Positions 41,558 to 51,150 of a stretch of 64,000 nt of DNA are shown piece after piece. Each line of letters opens with the position of its first letter. The stretch's first letter is position 1. The stretch is from Gracilaria gracilis (taxonomy: Eukaryota; Rhodophyta; Florideophyceae; Gracilariales; Gracilariaceae). The position numbers were made by a program, and so were the translations under genes. The DNA lies in assembly GCA_030374805.1 (NCBI GenBank), contig JARGSG010000183.1, positions 558,001-622,000 of the forward strand. Reading direction: 5' to 3'. Below the pieces are notes generated by a model, which was not told where the DNA came from, searched no databases, and worked only from the letters and a program-made list of their open reading frames with translations.

Positions 41558-43907
41558 ACAACTACGGTTTCCAAGAGGTCGTTTTGTTTTGCTTCTACTC
41601 TACACATTAGTACAAATAACAGAACTGCAGAAGATACAAGATGTACGGAAGGTAGAACCAAAAGGGGTTCCCTTGACACAATTTATCCACCGTTGGCTCA
41701 CCTTTGCCTTCCTCTGGTCTCGGGCACTCTAAAAGAGTGCATAGGCGATAATTACGGCTATACACAGCCTGGATGGTAATACATAGCATTGCAATCTACA
41801 GAAGGCAAATCAGTGCCTGACGGGACAGAAAGGATTTCGAAAGCTGTTTCCTGCGTATTTACAGGACGTCGAGAGAAGCGTCTTCATGGTAGTGTTTTTG
41901 CATGTGTCTTATTCGGAGGCCAGCTCCCTGTCGACCGAGTACTGACGTTTTCTCTGGATCTCAAAGAAAGCAACCACGCGTCGCCTGTCGTTCTACGAGT
42001 AAGGTGATAATATGAATACGTGATCCTAAATTGTTAGATTCGGAGACTCGGTTTCGTACGAGCTCTAGTGGCAGAAGAAAGCGACATGTCATGATTGGAT
42101 ACAAGGTTTTGTGCATATGTTTTGGAGGTGGAAGTTATCATGAGTTGCAATCCCCTTTTTGTTCCGTTGACAAGGTTGTCATTCGCGAACTAAGGGGGAA
42201 ACATACTACTTAGCTACGCATAAGTTGGAAAACCCCGAGTGAGCGATATCCGCCCAAGAGATTATCGGTATGGTGGAAGCATGTCGGAGAGCGTTTTAGA
42301 GCAATATGAGGTTCAACTGTACTAAGCGATAGTGCCACTTGGTTTTTGGGAGTATTGAGCGTCTATAGCAGCTTGCCAAGCTTTGGAATGTACAAGATGT
42401 GACCACTCTGAACGTGTTGTGGATGAAAGTGCATGTCGAACAGTAGGAAAAGAGATTTACCCGATCGTCTGTTTCTCTCCTTCAGAAATCTGAACTCAAG
42501 AAGGGATGGGTTTCGCTCTACCAAGACACCTTCCCATGGATGAATCTTATTTCGTTGTACTTGGTTGCTCGATGGGTATTGATTGTTGTGTACTGGCTAC
42601 CGTTGTTCTGGGTATGAGCACTGGTGTACTACACCAGGTGTAGTATCTTCTGTTCAATACCTGTACAGTTGGGAAGAGAATCTGACTGGTCGACTGGCGA
42701 CTGGTGGAAAATCCGTTGACCGCTTGCTACCGAACTTTTAGTTATATACCCTGTACAGCTTTTAAGAAGAAATCTCATTCAGAAGGACATCATCATCGAT
42801 ATTAACTGTATCAAGGAATTAGACTACCGCGCCCGTATCAGAGAGAGAGAGAGAACTGTATCAGAAGAGATGAAGTGAGGGAATAGTGAATTCTCATATG
42901 TTTTGCGCACCATTTCTTGGGTTTAATGATTTTCACCCTTGTAGCATGTGATCCTTCATTGCGTTGCTTCAGAAAGCACTGTTAGGAAGACAGGAAACTC
43001 GTCGCGGTATTACCCTTGGTGAGGAAGGAGATGATAGTCGTCCGTAGCGAAATGCCGCGTTCGAAAACGCTTTAGGACCTGATGTTTTCCTCGAACTATG
43101 TGCTTCACAGAGTCCAGTGGGTAGTGCTATGAGTTTGCAGCTAGTGGCCGCGATATAAATGGAAGCATTAACCTAGAAGGATATATGTTGTTGCCAACAA
43201 CTTGTTGGGGGGCCGTGCAAACAGCACGGCCAGCATGAGTAGCAAAATAAGGGTCCACGCTGGCTAAAAAGAGCTCTTCAGCAGATTATTTGCTCAATGC
43301 TCGACGATTCGTAGAGTTACGTCAGCCGAACCCTTCATCAGCTCTTTTTGAACGGCACGCTCCTTTACATCGGAATGGAAAGAGTCGATTCGAACATCAT
43401 GTTGATGATGTTCCTAGGTCCGTCTTCCTGTGTAAAGTTAGAGGACGAGGGTGTGATTAGCCCTCTTGCCCTTGTGCCAGCGGCTTCGATTTCCGTAAAT
43501 GCCTTCACCAGATACTGTAAGATCTTTTTCTAAAAATGTTCCAGATAACTTTACCAAGGGTAGGGTTGCAGGGTCATACTATGACCGTCATACGCATTGT
43601 GGTGCGGCACAGGGGGGGACAGGAGAAGGGCGAAGGAACACTTCAGATTATGGATTACCGTTGGATAATTCGCTCTTACGCATCGTCCATTTCGCATCCT
43701 GATGTGAAGCTTCGCGGCGCTTATTACTACGAGGGTACCTAGAGGCTCTTCGACTTCGAATTCACTATCTGGATCAACTGGTATCGTCTTTGATTCAGGA
43801 CGTTGTAAAGGTACATTCGCTTTTCTACATTATAATACGCTGCACAGAGCAGTTCAAGAAGATCAATTCGTCCAGCATCAAGCACACAGCCCTACACGCC
43901 TGTCATC
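41558..43907. other. Intergenic region, no gene seen
   Basis: 2.35 kb between the Sel1 and aminopeptidase genes. All frames are short and without recognisable motifs. A short GA microsatellite lies at about 42841-42853. It may hold promoters or non-coding RNA that cannot be judged by eye. Confidence 0.5.
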
Positions 43908-46583
43908 ATGCCATGTGGTGCAGTTCATCTGGCTTTAGGCGCAGATCCTTTCACTGGGTCATACGTTACCCCTCACTATCAACCTCGGCTCCCACTGCGC
44001 CCGACGCATTTGGACTTCGATCTGAGGTTCTCCATCCCGAATCGAACTGTGCATGGAACTGTTACGCATTCACTCAAAGCCCAATGGCATGGTGCACATG
44101 TCGTGACTCTGCACGCCGAAGACTTTGAACAAGTGCATGTTACTTCCCCGGAGGATGACATGCTCTCGTTTTCTTATGATGGGCATTTGATCCAAGCTGT
44201 GTTCAGCTTCCCGTTACCGAAGGATGAGAAGGTATCGATAGTTGTTTCCTACCAGGTGGTCGATCCGATCGATGGCCTGTTATTCAGTCGGGAGAATGAA
44301 GGACATTGGGTTGTGTCCGATCATGAAACTGAGCGAGCTCGTTACTGGCTTCCAGTTGTCGATCATCCGAGTGTTCGTACTACTCTTTCGTTCAAGTTAA
44401 GAACATCTGCAGAAGAAAAGCTGACTGCCCTCGCAAATGGGGAATTGGTATCTGAAAAGATTGAAGGCATGGACAAGGTTTCATGTTGGGAAATGAAACA
44501 AATCACTCCAAGTTACCTGATTTGTGTAGCAATCGGCCGGTTTGTTGTTGCGAGTGGAGGTGAGCAGCATGGTAAGCCCATAAAGTTTTTTGGCGTAAAG
44601 GGCGGCCGCCATCCGTACACGGAGGAAGATCTGGCCTTCACCTTCGGTCGGACTAAAGAAATGATAGTTTTCATGGAGAATAAGGTTCAGTTTGAGCTAC
44701 CATGGCCTAAGTATTACCAGTTCTGTGTCGGTGATGTCGGTGGAGCAATGGAAAACAGCTCATTAGTATCTTACGATGAATGGTACATGTTGGATGAGAG
44801 AAGTTCTAGCGAAAGAGCCCATAGAGTTGACAGCACTGTCGTGCATGAACTCGCGCACACGTGGTTTGGTGACACCGTTGTTTGTTCGGATTTCTGCCAT
44901 AGTTTCCTCAAGGAGTCATTCGCAACTCTTATATCTGCCGAATGGTATCATTACAAGAATGGAGAGGAAGAGTTTCAGAATACTCTTACGAAGTATGCTG
45001 AAACATCATTTGCTGAGACCATGGAATATGTACGTCCAATTGTTTGTAGGAAGTATGAATCATCATGGTCTCTTTTCGATAGACATTTGTACACCAATGG
45101 AGCATGGCGTCTGCACATGCTTCGCAATAAGCTCGGGAATGACACTTTTTGGAGCGCTGTCTCATTCTATCTCCACAAGCGCGCATGGCAAACTGTGGAG
45201 GCTGATGATTTTCGAAGAGATCTCGAGGAATTCTCGAACGAACAACTTTGTTCTTTCTTTGATCAATGGTTTTACGGTAAAGGACATCCAGTGCTAGAGG
45301 TTTCATTCGCTTTTGACGCCTCGAAGGGTGGCTGTGCTGCTATTACTGTGAAACAAGTTCAAGCAGACGAGAAGAAGGGTGTCGGTCTTTTTGACGTTAC
45401 CATCGATGTGGCAATGGAAGTAAGCTCTGGGACATGGGAGACACACACGCTCACAATGGAAAGCGGCGCGAGCACAGCCCAGCTTGTTGAGAAAGTTCCG
45501 GCGAAACCGCTTCAATTGGTCGTTGATCCAGAGAAGAAAGTGCTTCATAACCTTACAAAGCTGAGCGGTGTGGGCGATGACATGCATGTCCGTTCTCTCT
45601 CCCACGCACCAACCTTTGCCGGCAGATACCAGTCTGCCAAGTTTCTCTTTGAATCGGGGTCACGTAGAGCCAGAGCCGCACTACGTGACGCTCTGAAGAA
45701 GGACAGTCATTGGGGTATAAGATCTGCAATTGCTTTATGGTTGGGCAAAGCATGTAGGAAAGAATCTTTACCAGCACTGATCGATGCTGCGTTCCACGAG
45801 TCTGATGCTCGTGCAAGCCCCTCAATCCTCTCCGCTATTGGAGAGTTCCGTGAACCTGAGTCCGAGGAAGCTTTGTTAAAATATGTTCATGAAGGACATG
45901 ATATGATGCGCCCATACGGTGCTATGGGCATGGCAATCAGAGGTCTGGGAAAGATGCGTAAGGTTGAGCACTTGGAGCTTATAACGAAGTTCCTCGAGGA
46001 ATTCCGTATGGGTGGCAAGAGCTTTGAAATACCGCTTGCAGCCGCAAGCGCTCTAGGACATATGTGTGAGTGGAAAGCGGTAGAAGTGATCATGAGGAAT
46101 TCCAGCCCTCCTAACCCAAATCTTCCAAACAGAGTCCGGTGCGCCCTATTGTATGCGTTGACGTACGGAATGGAATTCGAAAGCACTGCGAATCGTGCCA
46201 AAGTGTTTGACTTTGTTGAGAGGTTGTGTAAGAGTGAAGAGCGAAGCATGGTTGCTATGGCGGCGGCGAGAGTATTGGTCTCATTCTCAGACGTAGGAAA
46301 TCCCATGAACGCATTGAATGAGTTGGAGAAAAGAGTAAGTGCGCAATCCAAACCGGGAATACGGAAGTTGAGAGAACGGGCGAGAAAGAAGCTGAGCAGC
46401 CTGAACGCCAGAGCGAAAGAAAGTGCGGTAACCATTGAGAAAATGCATAAGGATTTGAAAGAGTTGGAAAGAAAGGTGGAAGACCTTCAGGCTAAGTTAG
46501 ATGCGCAGATGATTACAAAAAATGTGGATGAGAAGAAGCCGAATCAAGAGAAGGAGGACGGTGTTGCCGATGGTGGGCAATGA
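43908..46583 (+). CDS. M1 family zinc aminopeptidase
   Basis: 891 codons from ATG 43908 (MPCGAVHLALGADPFTGSYV). The N-terminal beta domain (about 25-215) leads to the exopeptidase motif GGAMEN at 278-283 and the zinc site HELAHTWFGD (His313, Glu314, His317), with the third ligand Glu336 in LKESFAT, where most M1 enzymes have N-E-G-F-A. A catalytic-domain stretch ending FFDQWFYGKGHPVLEVSFAF leads to a C-terminal helical HEAT/ARM-like array (about 560-830: RRARAALRDALKKDSHWGIR, EFREPESEEALLKYVHEGHD) and a terminal coiled coil (about 840-870). It removes N-terminal residues from peptides. The layout is closest to bacterial/eukaryotic HEAT-containing M1 enzymes. No signal peptide. The enzyme's right neighbour, an Arf-like gene, is convergent, 331 bp away. 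Confidence 0.85.
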   Translation: MPCGAVHLALGADPFTGSYVTPHYQPRLPLRPTHLDFDLRFSIPNRTVHGTVTHSLKAQWHGAHVVTLHAEDFEQVHVTSPEDDMLSFSYDGHLIQAVFSFPLPKDEKVSIVVSYQVVDPIDGLLFSRENEGHWVVSDHETERARYWLPVVDHPSVRTTLSFKLRTSAEEKLTALANGELVSEKIEGMDKVSCWEMKQITPSYLICVAIGRFVVASGGEQHGKPIKFFGVKGGRHPYTEEDLAFTFGRTKEMIVFMENKVQFELPWPKYYQFCVGDVGGAMENSSLVSYDEWYMLDERSSSERAHRVDSTVVHELAHTWFGDTVVCSDFCHSFLKESFATLISAEWYHYKNGEEEFQNTLTKYAETSFAETMEYVRPIVCRKYESSWSLFDRHLYTNGAWRLHMLRNKLGNDTFWSAVSFYLHKRAWQTVEADDFRRDLEEFSNEQLCSFFDQWFYGKGHPVLEVSFAFDASKGGCAAITVKQVQADEKKGVGLFDVTIDVAMEVSSGTWETHTLTMESGASTAQLVEKVPAKPLQLVVDPEKKVLHNLTKLSGVGDDMHVRSLSHAPTFAGRYQSAKFLFESGSRRARAALRDALKKDSHWGIRSAIALWLGKACRKESLPALIDAAFHESDARASPSILSAIGEFREPESEEALLKYVHEGHDMMRPYGAMGMAIRGLGKMRKVEHLELITKFLEEFRMGGKSFEIPLAAASALGHMCEWKAVEVIMRNSSPPNPNLPNRVRCALLYALTYGMEFESTANRAKVFDFVERLCKSEERSMVAMAAARVLVSFSDVGNPMNALNELEKRVSAQSKPGIRKLRERARKKLSSLNARAKESAVTIEKMHKDLKELERKVEDLQAKLDAQMITKNVDEKKPNQEKEDGVADGGQ

Positions 46584-46914
46584 CGTAGCCATGGTCGTGA
46601 ACGGGCTGGAGATGGTTCGATGGCGGTGCGTTGAAGCGCATGTGTGGACGGGGGTGCGAGGGGAGATGAATGAGACGGTTAAGGTACAAAGAAGGTGTGT
46701 GTGTGGAGGGTGGGCATGAACAAGGCGTGTCGTACGCAGGTTTATTGGGGGGGTTGTGAACGAGTGGGTTTGAATGTACATGGCACGCGAACACAAGTGT
46801 GTGGCGAAACATCGGAGGTTTAGGTGCGGTCAAGATAGCGGTAAGAGGGCTACTCGGAGCATTGTGATGCGAAACTGCTCAAAAAAGCAAGTACAAGTAC
46901 ATGCGCGGAGCGTG
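46584..46914. other. Short convergent intergenic region
   Basis: 3-prime flanks of the aminopeptidase (plus) and Arf-like (minus) genes, 331 bp. G/T-rich on the plus strand; no further feature. Confidence 0.5.
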
Positions 46915-47490
46915 TCACGAGTAGCCGTAAAGCTTGAGTTGGTCAACCATCCACTTGAAGCCGTCTCGCAGATTTGTACCATCGGTAGCGACGGTGGGGA
47001 GAACCTTGTAGTTGCGGACGGGGAGGTCATGCAGCTCCAAGTCGGTGGCTACCTGATCAATGGTAACGGCTTCGGGCAGGTCTTGCTTGTTGGCGAGCAC
47101 TAGCAACGGGATGTCGGGGACGATGAGGCTCTTCTTCTTCTTATCGCCGAAGAAGAGCTTTTTGAGTTCCTCGGCAGCCTGGGGAAGGCGGCTGGGATCG
47201 GAGGAATCGACGACATAGGCGACGCCGTTGGCCTCCTTGCTGTAGGTGCGCCACAGAGCGCGCACCTTCTCGAGCCCGCCTACGTCATACAGCTCAAAGT
47301 CCATGGTGTCGACCTTGACCACTTCCTTGTTCATGCCGAGGGTGGGTATGGTCTCCAGCTTCCTGCCGTGCTTGACCTGGTAGAGGATAGTGGTGGTGCC
47401 GGAGCCGTCTAATCCGACGAGGAGCACGCACGGCAAATCGGTGTCCTTTCCGCCGGGGCGGCCGGTGCAAGCGCTTAGAGCGGCGCCCAT
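46915..47490 (-). CDS. Divergent Arf-like small GTPase
   Basis: 191 codons from ATG 47490; the open frame upstream to 47856 is GC-rich 5-prime sequence. The N-terminus MGAALSAC has Gly2 for N-myristoylation. Arf landmarks: P-loop VGLDGSGTTT (26-34), switch I TIPTLGMN (47-54), switch II YDVGGLEKVR (68-77), NKQD (134-137) and VATDGTN for the C-A-T-S region. Two key residues differ: the P-loop Lys is Thr32 and the switch II Gln is Leu73. In Arf proteins that Lys holds the nucleotide phosphates and that Gln is needed for hydrolysis, so nucleotide handling must be unusual. A membrane-traffic or ciliary role is usual for the family, but this one may be a pseudo-GTPase. It is divergent from the membrane-protein gene at 47913. 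Confidence 0.85.
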   Translation of the reverse strand: MGAALSACTGRPGGKDTDLPCVLLVGLDGSGTTTILYQVKHGRKLETIPTLGMNKEVVKVDTMDFELYDVGGLEKVRALWRTYSKEANGVAYVVDSSDPSRLPQAAEELKKLFFGDKKKKSLIVPDIPLLVLANKQDLPEAVTIDQVATDLELHDLPVRNYKVLPTVATDGTNLRDGFKWMVDQLKLYGYS

Positions 47491-47912
47491 TGGAGGGGTG
47501 GGGGGGGGGGGGGGGGAGGGGGGGGGAAGAAGGAGAAGGTCGGCGAGGTGAGGAGCCCACGACGCGACGGGGGAAGTCGGCTGCGGCGGCCGGCGGCGGC
47601 ACAGAGTTGGCGGGAGTAGTCTCGATTCGAGACTCTCGAATGCCGGCGATGGCGGTGGCACAGGCGCAGGCACTGGCGATGGACGCGATGCGTTGTGGCG
47701 CGGTACGGCGCGTGCAACGAGACGCAACGGCTGTAAGCGCGCAAATGGAGCGCGCGTGTCAGCCGCCTGCCGCGCGCCGCGCCATGTCCATCTCCATCGC
47801 GCAGCGCCTGTCTGCTGTGCGTCCGCGTCGCCTGCCCGCCTTCTCAAGTTGAACACATGCGCGCCGCCCGCGCCCGCCCGCGCCGCGCGCCGCTGAGCCC
47901 GTCGTCCGCGTC
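47491..47912. promoter_or_regulatory. Divergent promoter region with long G tract
   Basis: 422 bp between two ATGs pointing apart, so both promoters should lie here. A near-uninterrupted G run (about 47500-47526) lies directly upstream of the Arf-like start, in its 5-prime untranslated region as C on the coding strand. Rest CpG-rich. Confidence 0.5.
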
Positions 47913-48480
47913 ATGATCGCTCCCGTGCTCCTCTTCTTCCTCTTCTGCGCCCTGCTGCCCCGCGCCATCGCCGAGTGCGATGAACTCGACCCCCAGGCAT
48001 GCGCCCGAACGTGCGTCCCCTTCCATTTTGGCACCAGCAAGCAGACCAACTTCTCATGTGGCGATTGGTGGCTTCGCGCCCGCTGCTGCAACGGCACGGA
48101 CCCCATCCCCGTCGTCACCAGCGTTTACTACGAGTGCTCTTGTGAGCGTAAGTTCCCGCAGCCTTTCTGCCCCGTCCCTCTCTCTCTCTCTCGTGCTGAC
48201 CGATCCCATTCGTGTATCCAGCTGATGGAATGACCACCCACGGCCTTGTCGTCATCCTCGTGCTCGCCTTCGCCGCCATCTCTGTCGTGCTCGCCGCCGT
48301 GGCTTATGTGCTGTACCGGTGCGTTCTCCAAAGGCCCGCCTTTAATAAGACCAATCCACCCGTCGCGCGCTCTACTGACTGGCGGAATGCCGTGTTTGCA
48401 GACAAAAGAAACGGGCCAAGGCGGAAGAGGAAGAACGCGACAGGGCCATTGAAGAGGCCCAGGTCTACCTTCCGAGATGA
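47913..48480 (+). CDS. Small type I membrane protein with cysteine-rich ectodomain, three exons
   Basis: Exons 47913-48147, 48222-48318 and 48402-48480 with introns of 74 nt (GTAAGT...TATCCAG) and 83 nt (GTGCGT...TTTGCAG); total 136 residues. Residues 1-20 are a signal peptide (MIAPVLLFFLFCALLPRAIA). About 58 residues of ectodomain follow, with eight or more cysteines (ECDELDPQACARTC, NFSCGDWWLRARCCNGT, YYECSCE) and two possible N-glycosylation sites. One membrane helix follows (LVVILVLAFAAISVVLAAVA), then a short charged cytosolic tail (QKKRAKAEEEERDRAIEEAQ) ending VYLPR. The splice reading is supported by good sites and by the frame-perfect join through the helix. Family not recognised; the signal-Cys-TM layout recalls Shisa-type proteins but no homology is claimed. 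Stops and composition outside the exons fit introns. Confidence 0.7.
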
Positions 48481-50265
48481 TTTCTGTCCGCTCCACTCGC
48501 CCCGATAGATCACCACATCCACGCATGCTTCCTCGCCAACGCGTGCTCTAACATCTTAACGCCTCATTACTTTTACTAAATCGAACGCTTTCCTTGGCTC
48601 TAATCGCTCTAATGCGTGCTACAGCTCTTCTTTCCCACTTTCCAGTTCAGCTAGGCCTGCAAACAATCGCACGTACGCCTTTTCACCCAGTTTAACACTA
48701 CTCAAACGGACAAACTCATCCGGTGAGTGCGCTCGCTCGTCCATGCTTGCGAATCCAAATAGCACTGTATCGATTCCAAGCTTCTGCTTGAATGACAGAA
48801 TCGCGGGAATCGATCCACCCATGCTGTAGTGTACGGGCTCGCGCATGTACACCTCCTTCAACACGCGACTAGCAATCTTGTTAAGCTCCGTATGTTTCTT
48901 CATCTTATACCCATCAGTCTCGAAGGCGAGATTTTCAAACGACAGCTTGATACCCTTGATGTTTTCCCCCTCGCGTTCTAGATGCCTTCTTATGCACTTC
49001 AGCACCTTTTCCGAACTCTGTCCAGCTACCTGCGAAACCGTTCCACATATTAGTAGTTAGCAACTCATTTCACACTATGATGTATATTTCTAAAGTAGAG
49101 ACTGCAACTCCACACTTACAAGTCGTGATGTGATCTTAGCACTAGCTTCTCGAGGCAGCACTGTTTTGATACCATCGCCCTGGAAGCCACCAGTGATGCC
49201 TACAATTTCTATTGTCGGACGTAGCGCCGTCCTGATCGATGAAAGGCAAAACGTAGTACTGGTTGGTTAGCACTAGTCGAGCACGGACTCCGTCGACTCG
49301 AGAATGTAGAAAAACTTACCGTTCAAGAAAAGTGAAACCTTCTTCCCCAACACTTTCATTCACTCCATATATGCCAAGCATTTCCCTGTCACTCTGTGGA
49401 TAGGCACTGAGATCTTCTCGTTCTTCGGTGGAAGGTTCTTCAACACCGTCATAGAAACCATCAACCAATATATGACCGGTGCGAATGTTGTGTAGAGAGC
49501 TTAACAGGTGCGAAAGAGCGTGAATCGGATTTTGAACCCCACCTCCGTATATTCCCGAATGCATGTCTGCATCTGCAACTGTGACGGACACTTCCATCGC
49601 AGCGGTGCCACGGAGCCCCAGACATATTCCTGGATAGTCAGGTAGAGGTTGTCCGCCATCAGCGCTGACTGCAAAGTCGGCACTTAGAAGACCTGCGTGG
49701 GACGAAAGAAGCTCGGAAAGGTTTGGTGATCCAATTTCCTCTTCTCCTTCAATGAGCAACTTCACATTCACAGGCAGTTCTCCTCGAACAGAAAGAAAAG
49801 CCTTAGCCACTGTCAAAGGTATGTACATATTTCCTTTGTCATCGGTGGCACCTCTCGCATACAAGCGATCACCCACAACAGTTGGTTCAAATGGTTTGTT
49901 CGTCCATAAGTCTATAGGATCCTCCGGCTGAACATCATAGTGTCCGTATATCAAAACAGTCGGAGCTCCAGATGCATGAAGCCAATCGGCGTAAACGGAA
50001 GGATGAAGTTTAGTTTCGAGAAGTTGTACGTTTTCAAATCCCCCACTACTGAGATCCCCGAGTAGCCATTCAGCAGCTTTCCTGACGTCTTCTTTTCGAC
50101 TCGGATCAGCAGAAACCGACGGTATCTTGAGAAGCCCAGTGAGGTTCTTCAGAGCAACGCCTGAATTTTGAGCGAGATATGTGTCGACGGCGTTCAAATC
50201 GGCAGACGACAAACCTCCTTCTGAGAAGGATAAATTACTCACCAAAAGAAACAGAGCGAGTAGAG
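48448..50265 (-). repeat. Left arm of inverted segmental duplication
   Basis: Matches 51179-53092 in inverted orientation. Besides dipeptidase copy A, the similarity includes about 110 bp beyond its stop (CATGCGTGGATGTGGTGATC core at about 48511-48530) and reaches into exon 3 of the neighbouring membrane-protein gene (TTCCGAGAT near 48470-48478). Confidence 0.8.
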
Positions 50266-50293
50266 GCGTGGCCATCTTCCGAAGTGTTTCCAT
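48619..50293 (-). CDS. M20 metallodipeptidase (CNDP-like), copy A, three exons
   Basis: Exons 50293-49320, 49231-49120 and 49029-48619; introns of 88 and 90 nt with GTAAGT donors; 498 residues. Signal peptide at residues 1-26 ([20 protein letters not shown]). Residues of the dinuclear zinc site: H118 and D120 ([11 protein letters not shown]), D151 (GATDDKG), catalytic Glu185 and ligand Glu186 (EGEEEIGS), D212 (SADGGQ) and the C-terminal His in [11 protein letters not shown]. The lid-domain motif [10 protein letters not shown] and C-terminal [12 protein letters not shown] also fit cytosolic/serum carnosinase-type dipeptidases, of usual length about 475. It should hydrolyse dipeptides, here in the secretory path or outside the cell. 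It is divergent from copy B, with 857 bp between starts. Confidence 0.9.
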
Positions 50294-51150
50294 CGCTGCA
50301 CATTCCTAAGGTCAAGTACATATGAGACTTCGCAATTCAGGACTAGCGGATCTATGGATACCCTTGGTAATCACGACTACTGTACATGCGTTAGCCCAGA
50401 GGGCTTTCACACCAATGAAATTCGTCAGAGCACCCCGATCTACCTTTGGTATCATACATATTAGGTGAATGACGTTGAGCCAGAACTTTTCCCAAGTCAA
50501 AAGCAACCGCTTTTTGGACAATGTAATGAACGAGAGACGACTTTTTTGGTACTGTATCTGTTCTAAACTTGACAGCAAAGACTTCTGAGAGAATGGGAAC
50601 GATACTCGTCGTTGCCAGTTTGGGAATGAGCATGCTGTATTTGTCCTAAGGGACACTTCTAGCTCGAGAAGTGAGACCGGAGGATTTAGAAGAAGGGTAG
50701 CGGACACTAGCCAGCCGTAAAGAGTCCTGGTTTGCTAATCTTTCAATTACATTTCATACAAGCCTACTGGGGTTTGAACTCGCTAGATCGAAGATTACCC
50801 TTCGTAAAAGAGTCAACATTATATACCTTCGTAGAACGCTAACGTTCGCTACCCCTGAACGCTAACGTTCGCTACACCATTGAAGTGTCTAAAACGGTAC
50901 TGTACACCGTGAATATTTTCCATACGGATCAGGTGGCTGCAGGAATCGCAATGCTCATATGCTCCGCCAATGGGTGGGTATCCATACCGTTGGGACCAAC
51001 GGTACCAAAGGCACCGTTGTATGTAGCTAGTTCTGGGCATCTCCCAAATACTCTGTATTTCCAGACACAATTTCGCCACTCGCCAGTCGATCCCCATGCC
51101 CAGCGACTTCTTTCGGAAGGAAGGATGAAATGGTGATGTGATAGATACTG
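50294..51150. promoter_or_regulatory. Divergent promoter region between the two dipeptidase copies
   Basis: 857 bp separating the two ATGs. Unlike the coding arms it is not visibly palindromic. Contains a 23-bp tandem duplication GAACGCTAACGTTCGCTAC plus CCCT at about 50833-50875. No ORF with coding character. Confidence 0.45.

Noticed and set aside
41558..43907. Frames of 60-112 codons between the Sel1 and aminopeptidase genes
   Set aside because: No motif, no consistent splice logic, and composition unlike neighbouring exons.
47491..47856. 122-codon N-terminal extension of the Arf-like protein
   Set aside because: The family starts with M-G for myristoylation exactly at 47490, and the extension spans a G tract.
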